Assembly (NCBI GenBank): GCA_002085445.1
Contig: NBMI01000094.1
Coordinates: forward strand, 1-33,847
Source: Candidatus Parabeggiatoa sp. nov. 2
Lineage (GTDB): Bacteria > Pseudomonadota > Gammaproteobacteria > Beggiatoales > Beggiatoaceae
Direction: 5' to 3'
Length of the DNA: 33,847 nucleotides
In this document: positions 25,084 through 33,771 of the stretch, piece after piece
How positions within the stretch are numbered: position 1 is the first letter of the stretch
Layout: every line of letters begins with the position of its first letter
The notes under the pieces: model-generated
Databases searched by the model: none
Seen by the model: only the letters and a program-made list of their open reading frames with translations
What the model was told of the DNA's origin: nothing
Position numbers and translations under genes: made by a program

Positions 25084-25330
25084 AGCCAGTGACATTCCTT
25101 TCGTGAGTCAAACCAGCGCACAAATGGAGACTTTTAGCCAACATCTAAAACAAGAAGCCATTTGGGGCTGGAGTCAATATGCAGAGGACTTGGTGGATAT
25201 CCTTATGGTGCCCTGTGATCATTTCACGATGATGAATCAGCCGAATGTGCAAGTGCTTGCCGACAAGTTAGGAGCGTGTTTGGATAAAGTTATCGTAGCG
25301 AAGCTCGTTACTGCGTTTCAGTCAGCGTAG
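25038..25330 (+). pseudogene. Chimeric thioesterase tail fused to the end of NRPS gene 3
   Basis: The frame 25043-25330 encodes a thioesterase C-terminal fragment without the GHSFG part. Its first half (IPISLFKASDIPFVSQTSAQ, FSQHLKQEAIWGW) follows the gene 2 thioesterase, while the second half (SQYAEDLVDILMVPCDHFTM, MNQPNVQVLA) follows gene 1. A Cys stands where both have Gly before the catalytic Asp-His pair. The frame overlaps the end of NRPS gene 3 by 41 bp in another phase. Its 3' end shares the TTACTGCGTTTCAGTCAGCG segment with the fragment ending at 4748. It is not expected to be functional. Confidence 0.8.
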
Positions 25331-25739
25331 CAAGGGCTAAGTACAACTTTACTAGAGCGTCCTTTCAAATTCAGCCAGAGTTTTGGCCGCCAATTTAGGG
25401 CCCGAAACGCATAATGGCTCAAGGAATTTCAAATCATGGCCCTCGGCCCGTTTGTAGTAGGCGATTTATCGCCTCAGTGGCTAAAGCCACTACTACAAAC
25501 GACCAGCCAATTGAGGGCCATATCGCATAATGGCTTAAGGCATTTCAAATCATGGCCCTCGGCCCGTTTGTAGTAGGCGAAACCCGTTTGTAGTAGGCGA
25601 TTTATCGCCTCAGTGGCTAAAGCCACTACCGTTTGTAGTAGGCGATTTATCGCCTCAGTGGCTAAAGCCACTACTACAAACAGTGGCTAAAGCCACTACC
25701 GAGTCCTGCCAACTCCGGATGACCGGGGTGTGTCAATTT
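25331..25739. repeat. Composite palindromic spacer between the NRPS cluster and narI
   Basis: No gene. About 55 bp of unique sequence is followed by a degenerate 48-bp element (to 25447), a 51-bp palindrome at 25450-25500, a complete 48-bp GAGGGCCAT hairpin at 25513-25560 and, at 25566-25700, one truncated and two 51-bp-type palindromes, the first of them cut short at its 3' end, plus a further right arm. It lies at the 3' ends of two convergent transcription units, so the stem-loops could terminate both. CCGGTCATCCGG-type pairing near 25718 is short and weak. Confidence 0.8.
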
Positions 25740-26348
25740 TTATGCACCAATGATTGGCGAGCGTCGATTCCATCTCACGATTTGATGGGGTCGCCAAATG
25801 TATTTAATTGGCACGGATAAGAAGTGAACCAGACGGGTGAATGGTACGATCAACACGAGAAGAAACGCATTTAGGATAACGGCATACATAGCATACCAAG
25901 AGGAACCCCAACGGTAGAACATGGCTGTCCATACGCCCGTTGCCACTTGAATCAGAAGAAATAGGAGTAAGGCGATATCCATTTTTGAAGTCACCACTCT
26001 AATGCGGGAACTACTGAATCGTCTGACGATAAGCATAATAAGCCCCCCTAGCGTAAACAAGGCTAAGGTGAAACCAGTCGCTTCCATGACATACAATCGC
26101 ATCGGCTCCGCATTCCACGACAAGATGGTTTCTGGGAATAAAAAGCCAACCAAATGTATGGTCAGCACTGCTAAAATACCATAGTGCCAAGCGACGGAGC
26201 CCCAAAACAGTTGCCGAGTTTCTAAAAATTGGGAGGATAAACTGGAATAAGAAAATCGGTCACTCAGGAATCGCCAAACACTTCCCAGAATGGCGATGAT
26301 GATGCACAAATAAGGAAACACACCGAATAGTAAGTCATCATATGTCAT
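25740..26348 (-). CDS. narI: Respiratory nitrate reductase gamma subunit, shortened
   Basis: Membrane di-haem cytochrome b subunit that oxidises quinol and passes electrons to NarH. Hydrophobic segments are near residues 6-22, 50-70, 88-108, 123-140 and 155-172. Histidines H55 and H65, ten apart as in the family, and H175 in PFTRLVHFLSVP are three of the four expected haem ligands. The fourth normally lies 18 residues before the last one; that position (157) is Val, and FYRWGSSWYA runs almost straight into the last helix. At 202 residues it is shorter than usual (225 or more), consistent with loss of about 30 residues in this loop. The start has AAGGAG and overlaps the narJ stop (ATGA), so the two are translationally coupled. 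Last gene of the operon. Confidence 0.9.
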   Translation of the reverse strand: MTYDDLLFGVFPYLCIIIAILGSVWRFLSDRFSYSSLSSQFLETRQLFWGSVAWHYGILAVLTIHLVGFLFPETILSWNAEPMRLYVMEATGFTLALFTLGGLIMLIVRRFSSSRIRVVTSKMDIALLLFLLIQVATGVWTAMFYRWGSSWYAMYAVILNAFLLVLIVPFTRLVHFLSVPIKYIWRPHQIVRWNRRSPIIGA

Positions 26349-26875
26349 TTTAATTTTCTCCTTGTTACGAAATAACAGTCCCCTGGCACATAAGGATTTT
26401 GTGAGTCCTCCTCAAAGTTGGCATTCATTTTTTGAAACACGGGTATAAGACAATCAGAAATTAAATCCTTGGCGAATGTGTCATTCGGCTCAAGCGTTCC
26501 TAATAACTTGAGTAAGAGCGGAATGTGGTCGGCCAGTTCTTTTCCTGTCTCAAATTCACGCTTTTGATATTCTTCCGTCAGCCTTGCCATGAACGCGCCC
26601 CGTTTGAAACTTTCACCAAACAGGATATGACCGGCAAAAATATGACACGCCGGGTTGATGTCAAACGTTCCGGTGTAGACTTCTTCTAAACGGCCCAACG
26701 GCGTACTTTCTACGAAAGACAGAAAGCTTGCCATTTGTTGGGCTGATTGAGGATAATCTTTTTTGAGCAAGTCAATACCTTGACGGGTTTGTTCAACCAG
26801 ATTCGGCGTGGGATAATCTAACAAACTAGATAGGCAACGATAAATTTGCGGTTGCCGGTTCTCTTCATTTTTCAT
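26345..26875 (-). CDS. narJ: Nitrate reductase molybdenum cofactor assembly chaperone
   Basis: Cytoplasmic chaperone that binds NarG and allows molybdenum cofactor insertion before membrane docking. It matches the NarJ pattern: CLSSLLDYP near the start, YTGTFDINPACHIFAGHILF with the GESFKRGAFM stretch, and ELADHIPLLLKLL. At 176 residues from ATG 26875 it is slightly shorter than many relatives. The frame stays open upstream to a GTG at 26935, but those codons fall in the repeat element (26899-27057), so ATG 26875 (MKNEENRQPQIYRC) is preferred although no clear Shine-Dalgarno precedes it. The stop overlaps the narI start by four bases. In most nar operons narJ directly follows narH; here 425 bp separate them. 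Confidence 0.85.
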   Translation of the reverse strand: MKNEENRQPQIYRCLSSLLDYPTPNLVEQTRQGIDLLKKDYPQSAQQMASFLSFVESTPLGRLEEVYTGTFDINPACHIFAGHILFGESFKRGAFMARLTEEYQKREFETGKELADHIPLLLKLLGTLEPNDTFAKDLISDCLIPVFQKMNANFEEDSQNPYVPGDCYFVTRRKLK

Positions 26876-26898
26876 TTTTATAGGTTTGAGCTGCTTAT

Positions 26899-27057
26899 CA
26901 CCTATCAGTTTTAAAATATTCAACACAGAGAACACGGAGCCACACTGAGTTCCACAGAGATTTCACCAAAGCCGCTCTCTCTGTGTGACTCTGTGCTACT
27001 TTGTGGCTCTGTGTTGAAAAATGACGTTTTATGACGAGTTTTACAAACTGATAGGTG
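26899..27057. mobile_element. Small inverted-repeat element inside the nar operon
   Basis: CACCTATCAGTTT at 26899-26911 and its exact reverse complement AAACTGATAGGTG at 27045-27057 bound a 159-bp element. Inside, CAACACAGAG (26921) pairs with CTCTGTGTTG (27007-27016) around a CACAGAG-rich core. Just outside, AGGTTTGAGCTG (26882-26893) and AGGTTTGAACTG (27061-27072) form a 12-bp direct repeat with one mismatch, which could be a target duplication. There is no transposase, so it would be a non-autonomous element. Confidence 0.55.
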
Positions 27058-27144
27058 CTAAGGTTTGAACTGTGATTGATTTGATATCGATGATGATCTG
27101 TGATAAATATTAGAGCTGTTCCTAAGTAATGAATCATGAATTCT

Positions 27145-27163
27145 CCAGGGGCGTTGCCCCTGG
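27145..27163. repeat. GC-rich hairpin CCAGGGGCGTTGCCCCTGG
   Basis: A perfect 8-bp stem with a three-base loop between narH and narJ. It is followed by ACGCCCCTTCAGGGC, a sequence commonly seen with such stems in dispersed repeats. On the nar strand it could cause pausing, termination or mRNA stabilisation at the narH end. Confidence 0.7.
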
Positions 27164-27300
27164 CTTTAATAATACGCCCCTTCAGGGCTAATAGAGATTT
27201 TCGCTTAACTCGTTGTTTTAATTGAGTAAATATGATAAACAGGAACAACTCGATTATCTGTCATAATCATCATCAGAAAACTCACCGTTCATATTTCATT

Positions 27301-28797
27301 TTACCAACCGCGTTCTGGACTGCCTTTGAAACCACCAACACCCACTTCGGCTTTGAAGGCGTAGGGATCGCCCACAGTTAACTCGGCAGTGTATTCCTGA
27401 TGAGTCGGCGGTATCACAAAACGTTCCTCAAAGGTTGGCAAGGAAGTTAAGCGGAATATCTCTTCACAAGCTTCTGCGGTTAAGCCTGTCTTTTTTAGCA
27501 TGGCCTCAACTTGAGCAGAATCGATATCATCCACTTGTTCAGCCCGTTTGTACATACGCACCGTCAGCAGTTTTTCCAAAACACCACGCACCTGCTCTTC
27601 ATTCCCCGCCGTGAACAAACTCGCCATATACCGCATGGGGATGCGTGCTTTGTCCAGTGAGGTGAAGTAATCGGTCGCATCGACATCGTAAACGCCGTTC
27701 TCTACATGTCCTAACACTGGCAACAGGGGTGGAACGTAGAAGAGCATGGGCAAGGTACGAAATTCTGGATGTAGCGGTAAAGCTAACTCCCACTCCTTCA
27801 CAAATCGGTAAACCGGAGATTTCTGAGCCGCTTCAATCACAGAAAAATGTACCCCATCCTTTTCTGCTTGGGCAATGACGGCCGGATCAAAGGGATTTAA
27901 AATCATTTCCCGCTGACGTTCCACTAACTCGTTCTCTGGGGCCGAAGCGATTGATTCAATTTTATCCGCATCATACAAAACCACCCCAAAATAACGAATG
28001 CGACCGACACAAGAATGGAAACAGGCCGGTGGTTGCCCAGACTCTACTCTGGGGAAGCAGAGAATACATTTTTCCGATTTACCGGTCTTCCAATTGTAAT
28101 ACGTTTTTTTGTAAGGACAGGCCGAGACACAGAAACGCCAGGCACGGCACACATTTTGGTCAAGCAACACGATGCCATCTTCACCTCGCTTGTAAAGCGC
28201 ACCCGATGGACAAGAAGCCACACACGCAGGATTTAAACAATGGTTGCATATCCGTGGCAAATAGAAAAATACGAGGCGTTCCAATTCACTTAAAGCTTGC
28301 TTTTCGGCCTCAGTCAGCTTTTCATAATTGGGGTCATTATTGGCATAAACCGTTGAGCCACTGAGATCATCATCCCAATTGGGCCCGGCATTGATGTCCA
28401 TATGTTCGCCCGTAATTAACGAAATGGGGCGAGCCGTCGGTTGATCATCACCGGCCGGGGCATCAAATAAATCACTGTACTTGTAAGTCCACGGCTCATA
28501 ATAATCATCAATCGTGGGCAAGTGGGGTTGATGGAAGATGTTGGCGAAAGTGCTGGCTTTATCCGCCACCCGCAACTTGATTGTTTCTTCCTTCGGTACC
28601 CAGCCGCCTTTATACTTCTCTTGGTCTTCCCATTTGGTAGGGTAACCGGTACCCGGCTTGGTCTCTACATTGTTCCACCACATGTACTCCGTGCCTTTGC
28701 GGTCTGTCCAGATATTTTTGCAGGCAACGCTACAAGTATGACAGCCAATACACTTATCTAGGTGAAACATCATTGATGTTTGTGCTCTTACATCCAT
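27301..28797 (-). CDS. narH: Respiratory nitrate reductase beta subunit
   Basis: Iron-sulfur electron-transfer subunit linking NarI to NarG, on the cytoplasmic face of the membrane. It is 498 residues, close to the 512 of E. coli. Cysteine clusters are visible in the expected order: CIGCHTCSVACKNIW near residue 16, CNHCLNPACVASCPSGA near 184, CRAWRFCVSACPYKK near 217 (with Trp at the position that makes a 3Fe-4S cluster), and CILCFPR with CFHSCVGRIRYFGV further on. NNVETKPGTGYPTKWEDQEK and HPEFRTLPMLFYVPP are also hallmark stretches. ATG 28797 has a strong GGAG eight bases upstream. It follows narG with a 62-bp gap that holds a heptamer repeat. Intact. Confidence 0.95.
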   Translation of the reverse strand: MDVRAQTSMMFHLDKCIGCHTCSVACKNIWTDRKGTEYMWWNNVETKPGTGYPTKWEDQEKYKGGWVPKEETIKLRVADKASTFANIFHQPHLPTIDDYYEPWTYKYSDLFDAPAGDDQPTARPISLITGEHMDINAGPNWDDDLSGSTVYANNDPNYEKLTEAEKQALSELERLVFFYLPRICNHCLNPACVASCPSGALYKRGEDGIVLLDQNVCRAWRFCVSACPYKKTYYNWKTGKSEKCILCFPRVESGQPPACFHSCVGRIRYFGVVLYDADKIESIASAPENELVERQREMILNPFDPAVIAQAEKDGVHFSVIEAAQKSPVYRFVKEWELALPLHPEFRTLPMLFYVPPLLPVLGHVENGVYDVDATDYFTSLDKARIPMRYMASLFTAGNEEQVRGVLEKLLTVRMYKRAEQVDDIDSAQVEAMLKKTGLTAEACEEIFRLTSLPTFEERFVIPPTHQEYTAELTVGDPYAFKAEVGVGGFKGSPERGW

Positions 28798-28810
28798 TAT
28801 TGTCTCCTTT

Positions 28811-28838
28811 TCGGTAATCGGTAATCGGTAATCGGTAA
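28811..28838. repeat. Heptamer tandem repeat (TCGGTAA)x4 between narG and narH
   Basis: Four perfect copies of TCGGTAA in the short narG-narH gap, just before the narH ribosome binding site on the - strand. On the + strand TAA recurs every seven bases; on the nar strand the unit TTACCGA gives no stop codons. Confidence 0.9.
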
Positions 28839-28859
28839 TCAGACATTCAATGCTGGTGT

Positions 28860-31800
28860 TCAGGTTAGCAAAAAAAATCCTGAAACTCCGCGTGAATAGT
28901 GAACCATCACATGGGTATCACGATTAACCCCGGTGGGGCCCCAATAATTCAAGTGGAAGGTAAATTGTCCATAACCACCCATCATCAGTACAGGTTTGAG
29001 GCGGGTACGAGTGAGGCTATTATGTCCACCAGCGCGTCTACCGCCACGCAAAGGTGATTTCGGGATAGAAATCGTCCGTTCTGGGGAATGATACCAGATA
29101 CACACCCCTTGCGGTATACGGGCACTGACGACGGCTCTTGTTACAACAACGCCATGGTCGTTGTAAACTTCTACCCAGTCATTGTCGATAACCCCAATCT
29201 TGTCGGCATCTTTGTGGTTAATCCAGAACGGTTCAATCCCGCGTGACAGGGTCAACATACGGTGATTGTCATAGTAGGTGGAGTGAATGTGCCATTTACC
29301 ATGCGGTGTCAAGTAGTTGAGCATGATACTATTGGCTTCACCCTGTTGCGTTTTCACAAAGTCACCGTATAACATGGGATCCGCCTTCGGCTTATAGGTG
29401 GGCAAATGCTCACCGAAAGCCAGGTAACCTTCATGATCTAGGTAGAAGTGTTGCCGTCCCGTCAAGGTTCGCCAAGGCACCAGACGATCTACACTCATAC
29501 AGAAGGGAGAATAAGCACGGCCCTCATTCATCAAACCAGACCAACAGGGACTGGTCAGTAGACGACGAGGTTGACGTTGAATGTCTTCATACGTCATGGT
29601 GATACCACGATTCCCTTCTCCCAAGTCTTTAAGCGGCAAACCGACCTTTTTCTCATGTGCGGTAAAGGCACGGTAGGCCGATTCTCCGTTGGTTTCCGGT
29701 GCAAAGCGCAAGATGAGATTAATCGCATGAACCACCTCGTTCAGGGAGGGATAGGTGTCCCCATTCCATTGCGTGGTGGGATGCGTCTTGAGCGTTTCAT
29801 CGTACATATCATCAATATGCCAATGTACGCCATGAGCGCCGATACCCTTCTCTCTCGCATCTGGACCAAATGAGGTGAAGCGGTTATACAGGTTCTTGTA
29901 ATCGCGGACGACGACTTTCATTTTTGGCATCGTCTTGCCCGGTATTGGCTCACATTCACCCTTCGCCCAATCTTTAATAGACGGTTGCGCGAGTTCATCC
30001 GGATAATCATGTTCTAACGGGATGCAAACAAAATCTTTCACCGGTTCGGGTAGATGTTTTTCGGCCAGCTGGCTTACCCCCTTAGCAATCGACTTGTAAA
30101 TATTCCAGTCCGTTCGCGCTTCCCAGTTTGGTGCCACGGCTTCCGAGAGTGGGTGGATGAAAGAGTGCATATCAGTGGTATTGATGTCATTCTTTTCATA
30201 CCAATGAGCCGTGGGCAACACGATATCTGAATAGAGTGCTGACGTATCCATGCGGAAGTTGATATCGACCACCAAGTCCATTTTGCCTACTGGGGCCTCA
30301 TCTCGCCACACCACTTCCTGTAACATCTCCTTGCTGACTTCCTCATCGGCAACCGCATTGGAGTGAGTGCCCAAGTAGTGACGTAAGAAATATTCGTGGC
30401 CTTTGCCACTGGCTAGGATGGCATTACCGCGCCAAATGAACCAAACACGAGGCCAGTTATTGGGATGATCTGGGTCTTCAGCCGCGAAGCGTAATTTCCT
30501 CTCTTTCAGTTGGTCAACCACGTATTGGACAACTTCTTCATCCGTTTGCGCGCCCGCTTGTTCGGCATCCTTGACGATCTCTAAACTGCTGCGCTCAAAT
30601 TGAGGATAGAAGGGCAACCAGCCCATGCGTACCGCACGCGCATTGTTATCCGCGGCATGGCCTCCAGTCCATTCATTATCTCCCTTCACACTGGAATACT
30701 TGGCGAAAGGCCCTTCATAACGCCATTGATCACAGTGGATGTAATGCCAAGTGGGGGCATTTTGTAAACGTGCCGCGCTTCCCCAATCCGCCGCCATCGC
30801 CACCGTTTTCCAGATAGAAATCGGGGCTAATTTTTCTTGGCCTACATAGTGAGCCAAGCCACCCCCATTTTTACCGACACAGCCACATAACATCAAGGCC
30901 GTGATGGGGCCGCGATACATCAGGTTATTGTGATACCAGTGGTTAATGCCGGCCCCGATGATGACGGTGCATTTGCCGCCTGTTTTCTCAGCCGTTGTGG
31001 CAAATTGGTTAGCAAAGTTAATAACCGTTGACTTATCAATGCCGGTAAACTTTTCTTGCCAAGCTGGCGTAAATATCTGGTCGCTATCATCGTAACTGCT
31101 GGGGTATTCCCCGCCTAACTCACGATCAACCCCAAAATGCGCCATCAACATATCAAAGATGGTGGTGACAGCAACTTTACCGTCAGTCGTTTCGATATAC
31201 TTCACCGGCACACCACGCTTGACAGTGGCGTTATCATTTGAAAAGTCTTCAAATTGAACCGGAAAAACTTCATCACGGTTGTCAATAAAGGAAAGCAACG
31301 GTTCAATGGGCGAATCATCTAGGCCATCTTTTAACTCCAAATTCCATTGTCCGGGTTTTTCTTGCCAACGGTGTCCCATCGTGCCTTTCGGCATCTTGGG
31401 TGCCCCAGATGTCTCATCAAACATCAAGAACTTCCATTCACCATTTTCTTCATCCTTGTAAGCTTCAATGGTGTTCGCCCGTAACAGTCGGCCGGCTTCG
31501 TACCCTTCTTCACCTTGATTCAACACCACCAAAAACGGTGAGTCGGTGAATTGTTTCATATAGGCATTGAAAGAGGGCGTTTCTTTCTTAACATAATATT
31601 CCGTCAAAATGACATGATTGACAGCTACCCAAAATGCCCCATCTTGTCCGGCATGAACGGGTACCCACCAATCTGAATATTTAGCAACCTGACTAAAATC
31701 CGGGGCAAACACCACAAATTTTGAACCATTATGGCGGGCCTCCGCGATGAAATGCACGTCGGGAGTCCGAGTCATATTCAAATTGGAGCCCATGGAAACA

Positions 31801-32498
31801 ATGAACTTGGCATTGTACCAATCTGCACTCTCATGGGCATCTGTTTGTTCACCCCACACTTCCGGTTCGGCCGGTGGCAGATCACTGTACCAGTCGTAAA
31901 AACTGAGCAGATGCCCACCCATCAATCCCAGAAAACGGGAACCGGCCGCAAAACTCAACTGCGACATCGCTGGGATAGGAGAGAAACCGACAATACGGTC
32001 AGGGCCATACTTCTTAATGGTGTAAACATTGGACGCGGTAATGATTTCTAACACTTCATGCCAGTCAGAACGCCGAAAACCCCCTTTGCCGCGTGCTTGT
32101 TGATACGTTTTGCGGCTATCGGGATCACTCACAATGGATTCCCAAGCTTCAACCGGATCATCGTACTTTTGACGCGCTCTACGCCACAGTTCAACCAACG
32201 CACCGCGAACATAAGGATATCGCACCCGGATGGGGCTATAGACGTACCAAGACGCGGAGATACCCCGTTGACAACCGCGAGGTTCATAAGGGGGCAAACT
32301 CTTTTCTAGTTTGGGGTAATCCACCTGCTGCATTTCCCAAGTGATTACCCCACACTTCACGTAAACGCGCCAAGAACATCCGCCGGTGCAGTTTACGCCA
32401 TGCGTACTGCGGACAATTTTGTCATACTGCCAACGAGTACGATAAAACTGTTCCCATTCGCGGGTTTTTGGGTTGATAATGTCTTGAATCCAGCCCAT
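28860..32498 (-). CDS. narG: Respiratory nitrate reductase alpha subunit
   Basis: Catalytic molybdenum subunit reducing nitrate to nitrite. At 1212 residues it is close to E. coli NarG (1247). The N-terminal 4Fe-4S ligands are present as [13 protein letters not shown] and EPRGCQRG (one His and three Cys). The Mo-ligand Asp lies in [10 protein letters not shown]. Other landmarks are [68 protein letters not shown], and near the end [16 protein letters not shown] with [18 protein letters not shown]. The C-terminus after NRDTHVMV is short. An in-frame TTG at 32513 exists, but GGGAG at 32506-32510 fits ATG 32498, so that start is preferred. The narG start lies four bases after the cytochrome stop, whose last codons contain its ribosome binding site: tight translational linkage. 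Confidence 0.95.
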   Translation of the reverse strand: MGWIQDIINPKTREWEQFYRTRWQYDKIVRSTHGVNCTGGCSWRVYVKCGVITWEMQQVDYPKLEKSLPPYEPRGCQRGISASWYVYSPIRVRYPYVRGALVELWRRARQKYDDPVEAWESIVSDPDSRKTYQQARGKGGFRRSDWHEVLEIITASNVYTIKKYGPDRIVGFSPIPAMSQLSFAAGSRFLGLMGGHLLSFYDWYSDLPPAEPEVWGEQTDAHESADWYNAKFIVSMGSNLNMTRTPDVHFIAEARHNGSKFVVFAPDFSQVAKYSDWWVPVHAGQDGAFWVAVNHVILTEYYVKKETPSFNAYMKQFTDSPFLVVLNQGEEGYEAGRLLRANTIEAYKDEENGEWKFLMFDETSGAPKMPKGTMGHRWQEKPGQWNLELKDGLDDSPIEPLLSFIDNRDEVFPVQFEDFSNDNATVKRGVPVKYIETTDGKVAVTTIFDMLMAHFGVDRELGGEYPSSYDDSDQIFTPAWQEKFTGIDKSTVINFANQFATTAEKTGGKCTVIIGAGINHWYHNNLMYRGPITALMLCGCVGKNGGGLAHYVGQEKLAPISIWKTVAMAADWGSAARLQNAPTWHYIHCDQWRYEGPFAKYSSVKGDNEWTGGHAADNNARAVRMGWLPFYPQFERSSLEIVKDAEQAGAQTDEEVVQYVVDQLKERKLRFAAEDPDHPNNWPRVWFIWRGNAILASGKGHEYFLRHYLGTHSNAVADEEVSKEMLQEVVWRDEAPVGKMDLVVDINFRMDTSALYSDIVLPTAHWYEKNDINTTDMHSFIHPLSEAVAPNWEARTDWNIYKSIAKGVSQLAEKHLPEPVKDFVCIPLEHDYPDELAQPSIKDWAKGECEPIPGKTMPKMKVVVRDYKNLYNRFTSFGPDAREKGIGAHGVHWHIDDMYDETLKTHPTTQWNGDTYPSLNEVVHAINLILRFAPETNGESAYRAFTAHEKKVGLPLKDLGEGNRGITMTYEDIQRQPRRLLTSPCWSGLMNEGRAYSPFCMSVDRLVPWRTLTGRQHFYLDHEGYLAFGEHLPTYKPKADPMLYGDFVKTQQGEANSIMLNYLTPHGKWHIHSTYYDNHRMLTLSRGIEPFWINHKDADKIGVIDNDWVEVYNDHGVVVTRAVVSARIPQGVCIWYHSPERTISIPKSPLRGGRRAGGHNSLTRTRLKPVLMMGGYGQFTFHLNYWGPTGVNRDTHVMVHYSRGVSGFFLLT

Positions 32499-32502
32499 GT
32501 TT

Positions 32503-33771
32503 TTATCTCCCAACCAAAGGTATACGTACCCCGGTCAATCGTTTTCTCCAGATGAGGTGTGTAAGGATGTAGAGGATAATAAATCCTATAATGCTTATCA
32601 GACTGATTGTAAAGTCCATCGACGGTTTAGGTTCCAAGCTATCCGTTTCGGAAAAATAAGCCTTTAGGTGAGCTGCCTCAGCATCAAGAATGGGTTTTTT
32701 AGAGAAAACACCTTTCATTGTGGGGAAGGAAGCATTTACCAAGCCAGGTGTTATTGCTCCAAACTTTGAGTTAACCTTTGTCAAATCGGGCCCTAATGAT
32801 CCCCCACCTAAACCACCCACTTCGGAAGTGCTGTGACAAGCAATACAAGCCGGGGCACCATTAGCAAATGATTGTTGTCCCACAAATAACGCTCTACCAG
32901 TCTCAAAATCGCCAGCGGGTGCCGGTTGGGCCACAGAAGGGGTTTTTTCCTCAGGTTTGCCCCCCGTCGTTGCTGGTGGCATCGGCAGTTCATCGCCACT
33001 TTCTGCTGCTATATAGGCAATAATGTCTATGGCTTGTGCTTCGGAAAGACCATAATTTGGCATTGGAAAATCACCATGTTTCTGCCGGAGCAGCGTCGCG
33101 TCAGAATCGCCCTCAGCCAACATTTTTCTAGGCTCGGTTATCCAACGTACCAACCAACTTGGCTCTCGCCGAGACGTGGCCCCTTTTAAGTCGGGCCCAA
33201 CTTTTCCACTTCCAATCGTATGGCAAGCGAAACATATCTTCTGATAAATCTCTTTACCCTTTTCAGGGGAACCCGCAGAAAGGGAAAGAGCGGAAATGGA
33301 GGGTAGTGTGGTTTTTACCCCTTGCTCTGTGGTAGTAGGCACAGCCGCCGGCCCGGCGCTACTTTGAGCCGCTCCACCGCTACTTTGATCCGCGATATAG
33401 GCAATAATGTCTTTTGCCTCTGTTTGAGATACACCCAAATTTGGCATTGGAACATTATTATATTCTTGTAGAAGTTGCGTAGCGAGAGAATCGCCCTCGG
33501 CCAACATTTTATCTGGCTCGATTATCCAACGCTCTAACCAACTTGGCTCTCGCTTAGACGTGACCCCTTTTAAGTCGGGGCCAACCAACCGTCCGCCACC
33601 AATCGTATGGCAAGCAACGCATTTCTGCTGATAAGCCTGTTTACCATTTTCGAGAGATGCCGAAAAGGAGACTGTTGGTAAACAAACCAGCCAAATAAAT
33701 GAACCAATGAGCGAAGATAAAAACGCCTTTTTGGCGATTTTAAAAGATTGTAAACGACTTGTAACATGCAT
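32503..33771 (-). CDS. Tri-haem c-type cytochrome with C-terminal membrane anchor
   Basis: First gene of the nar operon in the window. A signal peptide ([20 protein letters not shown] then SAS) leads to three CxxCH domains: CVACH near residue 53, CFACH near 180 and CIACH near 310. The first two domains are an internal duplication ([27 protein letters not shown] in both), with likely Met ligands in VPMPNLG and FPMPNYG. The third differs and has FPTMKGV. A final helix, [20 protein letters not shown], anchors the C-terminus, so the haem domains face the periplasm. Two ATGs are possible, 33777 and 33771; the GAGG at 33779-33782 is too close to the first and well placed for the second. Position suggests a redox partner of the quinol pool or of nitrate respiration, comparable in place to NarC of other bacteria; partner and direction of electron flow are inferred. 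Confidence 0.85.
   Translation of the reverse strand: MHVTSRLQSFKIAKKAFLSSLIGSFIWLVCLPTVSFSASLENGKQAYQQKCVACHTIGGGRLVGPDLKGVTSKREPSWLERWIIEPDKMLAEGDSLATQLLQEYNNVPMPNLGVSQTEAKDIIAYIADQSSGGAAQSSAGPAAVPTTTEQGVKTTLPSISALSLSAGSPEKGKEIYQKICFACHTIGSGKVGPDLKGATSRREPSWLVRWITEPRKMLAEGDSDATLLRQKHGDFPMPNYGLSEAQAIDIIAYIAAESGDELPMPPATTGGKPEEKTPSVAQPAPAGDFETGRALFVGQQSFANGAPACIACHSTSEVGGLGGGSLGPDLTKVNSKFGAITPGLVNASFPTMKGVFSKKPILDAEAAHLKAYFSETDSLEPKPSMDFTISLISIIGFIILYILTHLIWRKRLTGVRIPLVGR

Larger units (their letters stand above)
26876..27300. other. 425-bp non-coding insertion between narH and narJ
   Basis: No gene is supported. It contains the inverted-repeat element at 26899-27057 and the GC-rich hairpin at 27145-27163, each listed separately. 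An open frame of 116 codons on the - strand (26898-27248) has no recognisable domain and runs through these repeats. Confidence 0.75.

Noticed and set aside
26898..27248. Minus-strand open frame of 116 codons between narH and narJ
   Set aside because: It runs through the inverted-repeat element and the GC-rich hairpin and resembles no family I know.
28860..32513. Upstream TTG start for narG
   Set aside because: GGGAG at 32506-32510 is at the right distance for ATG 32498 and overlaps the region of the TTG start.
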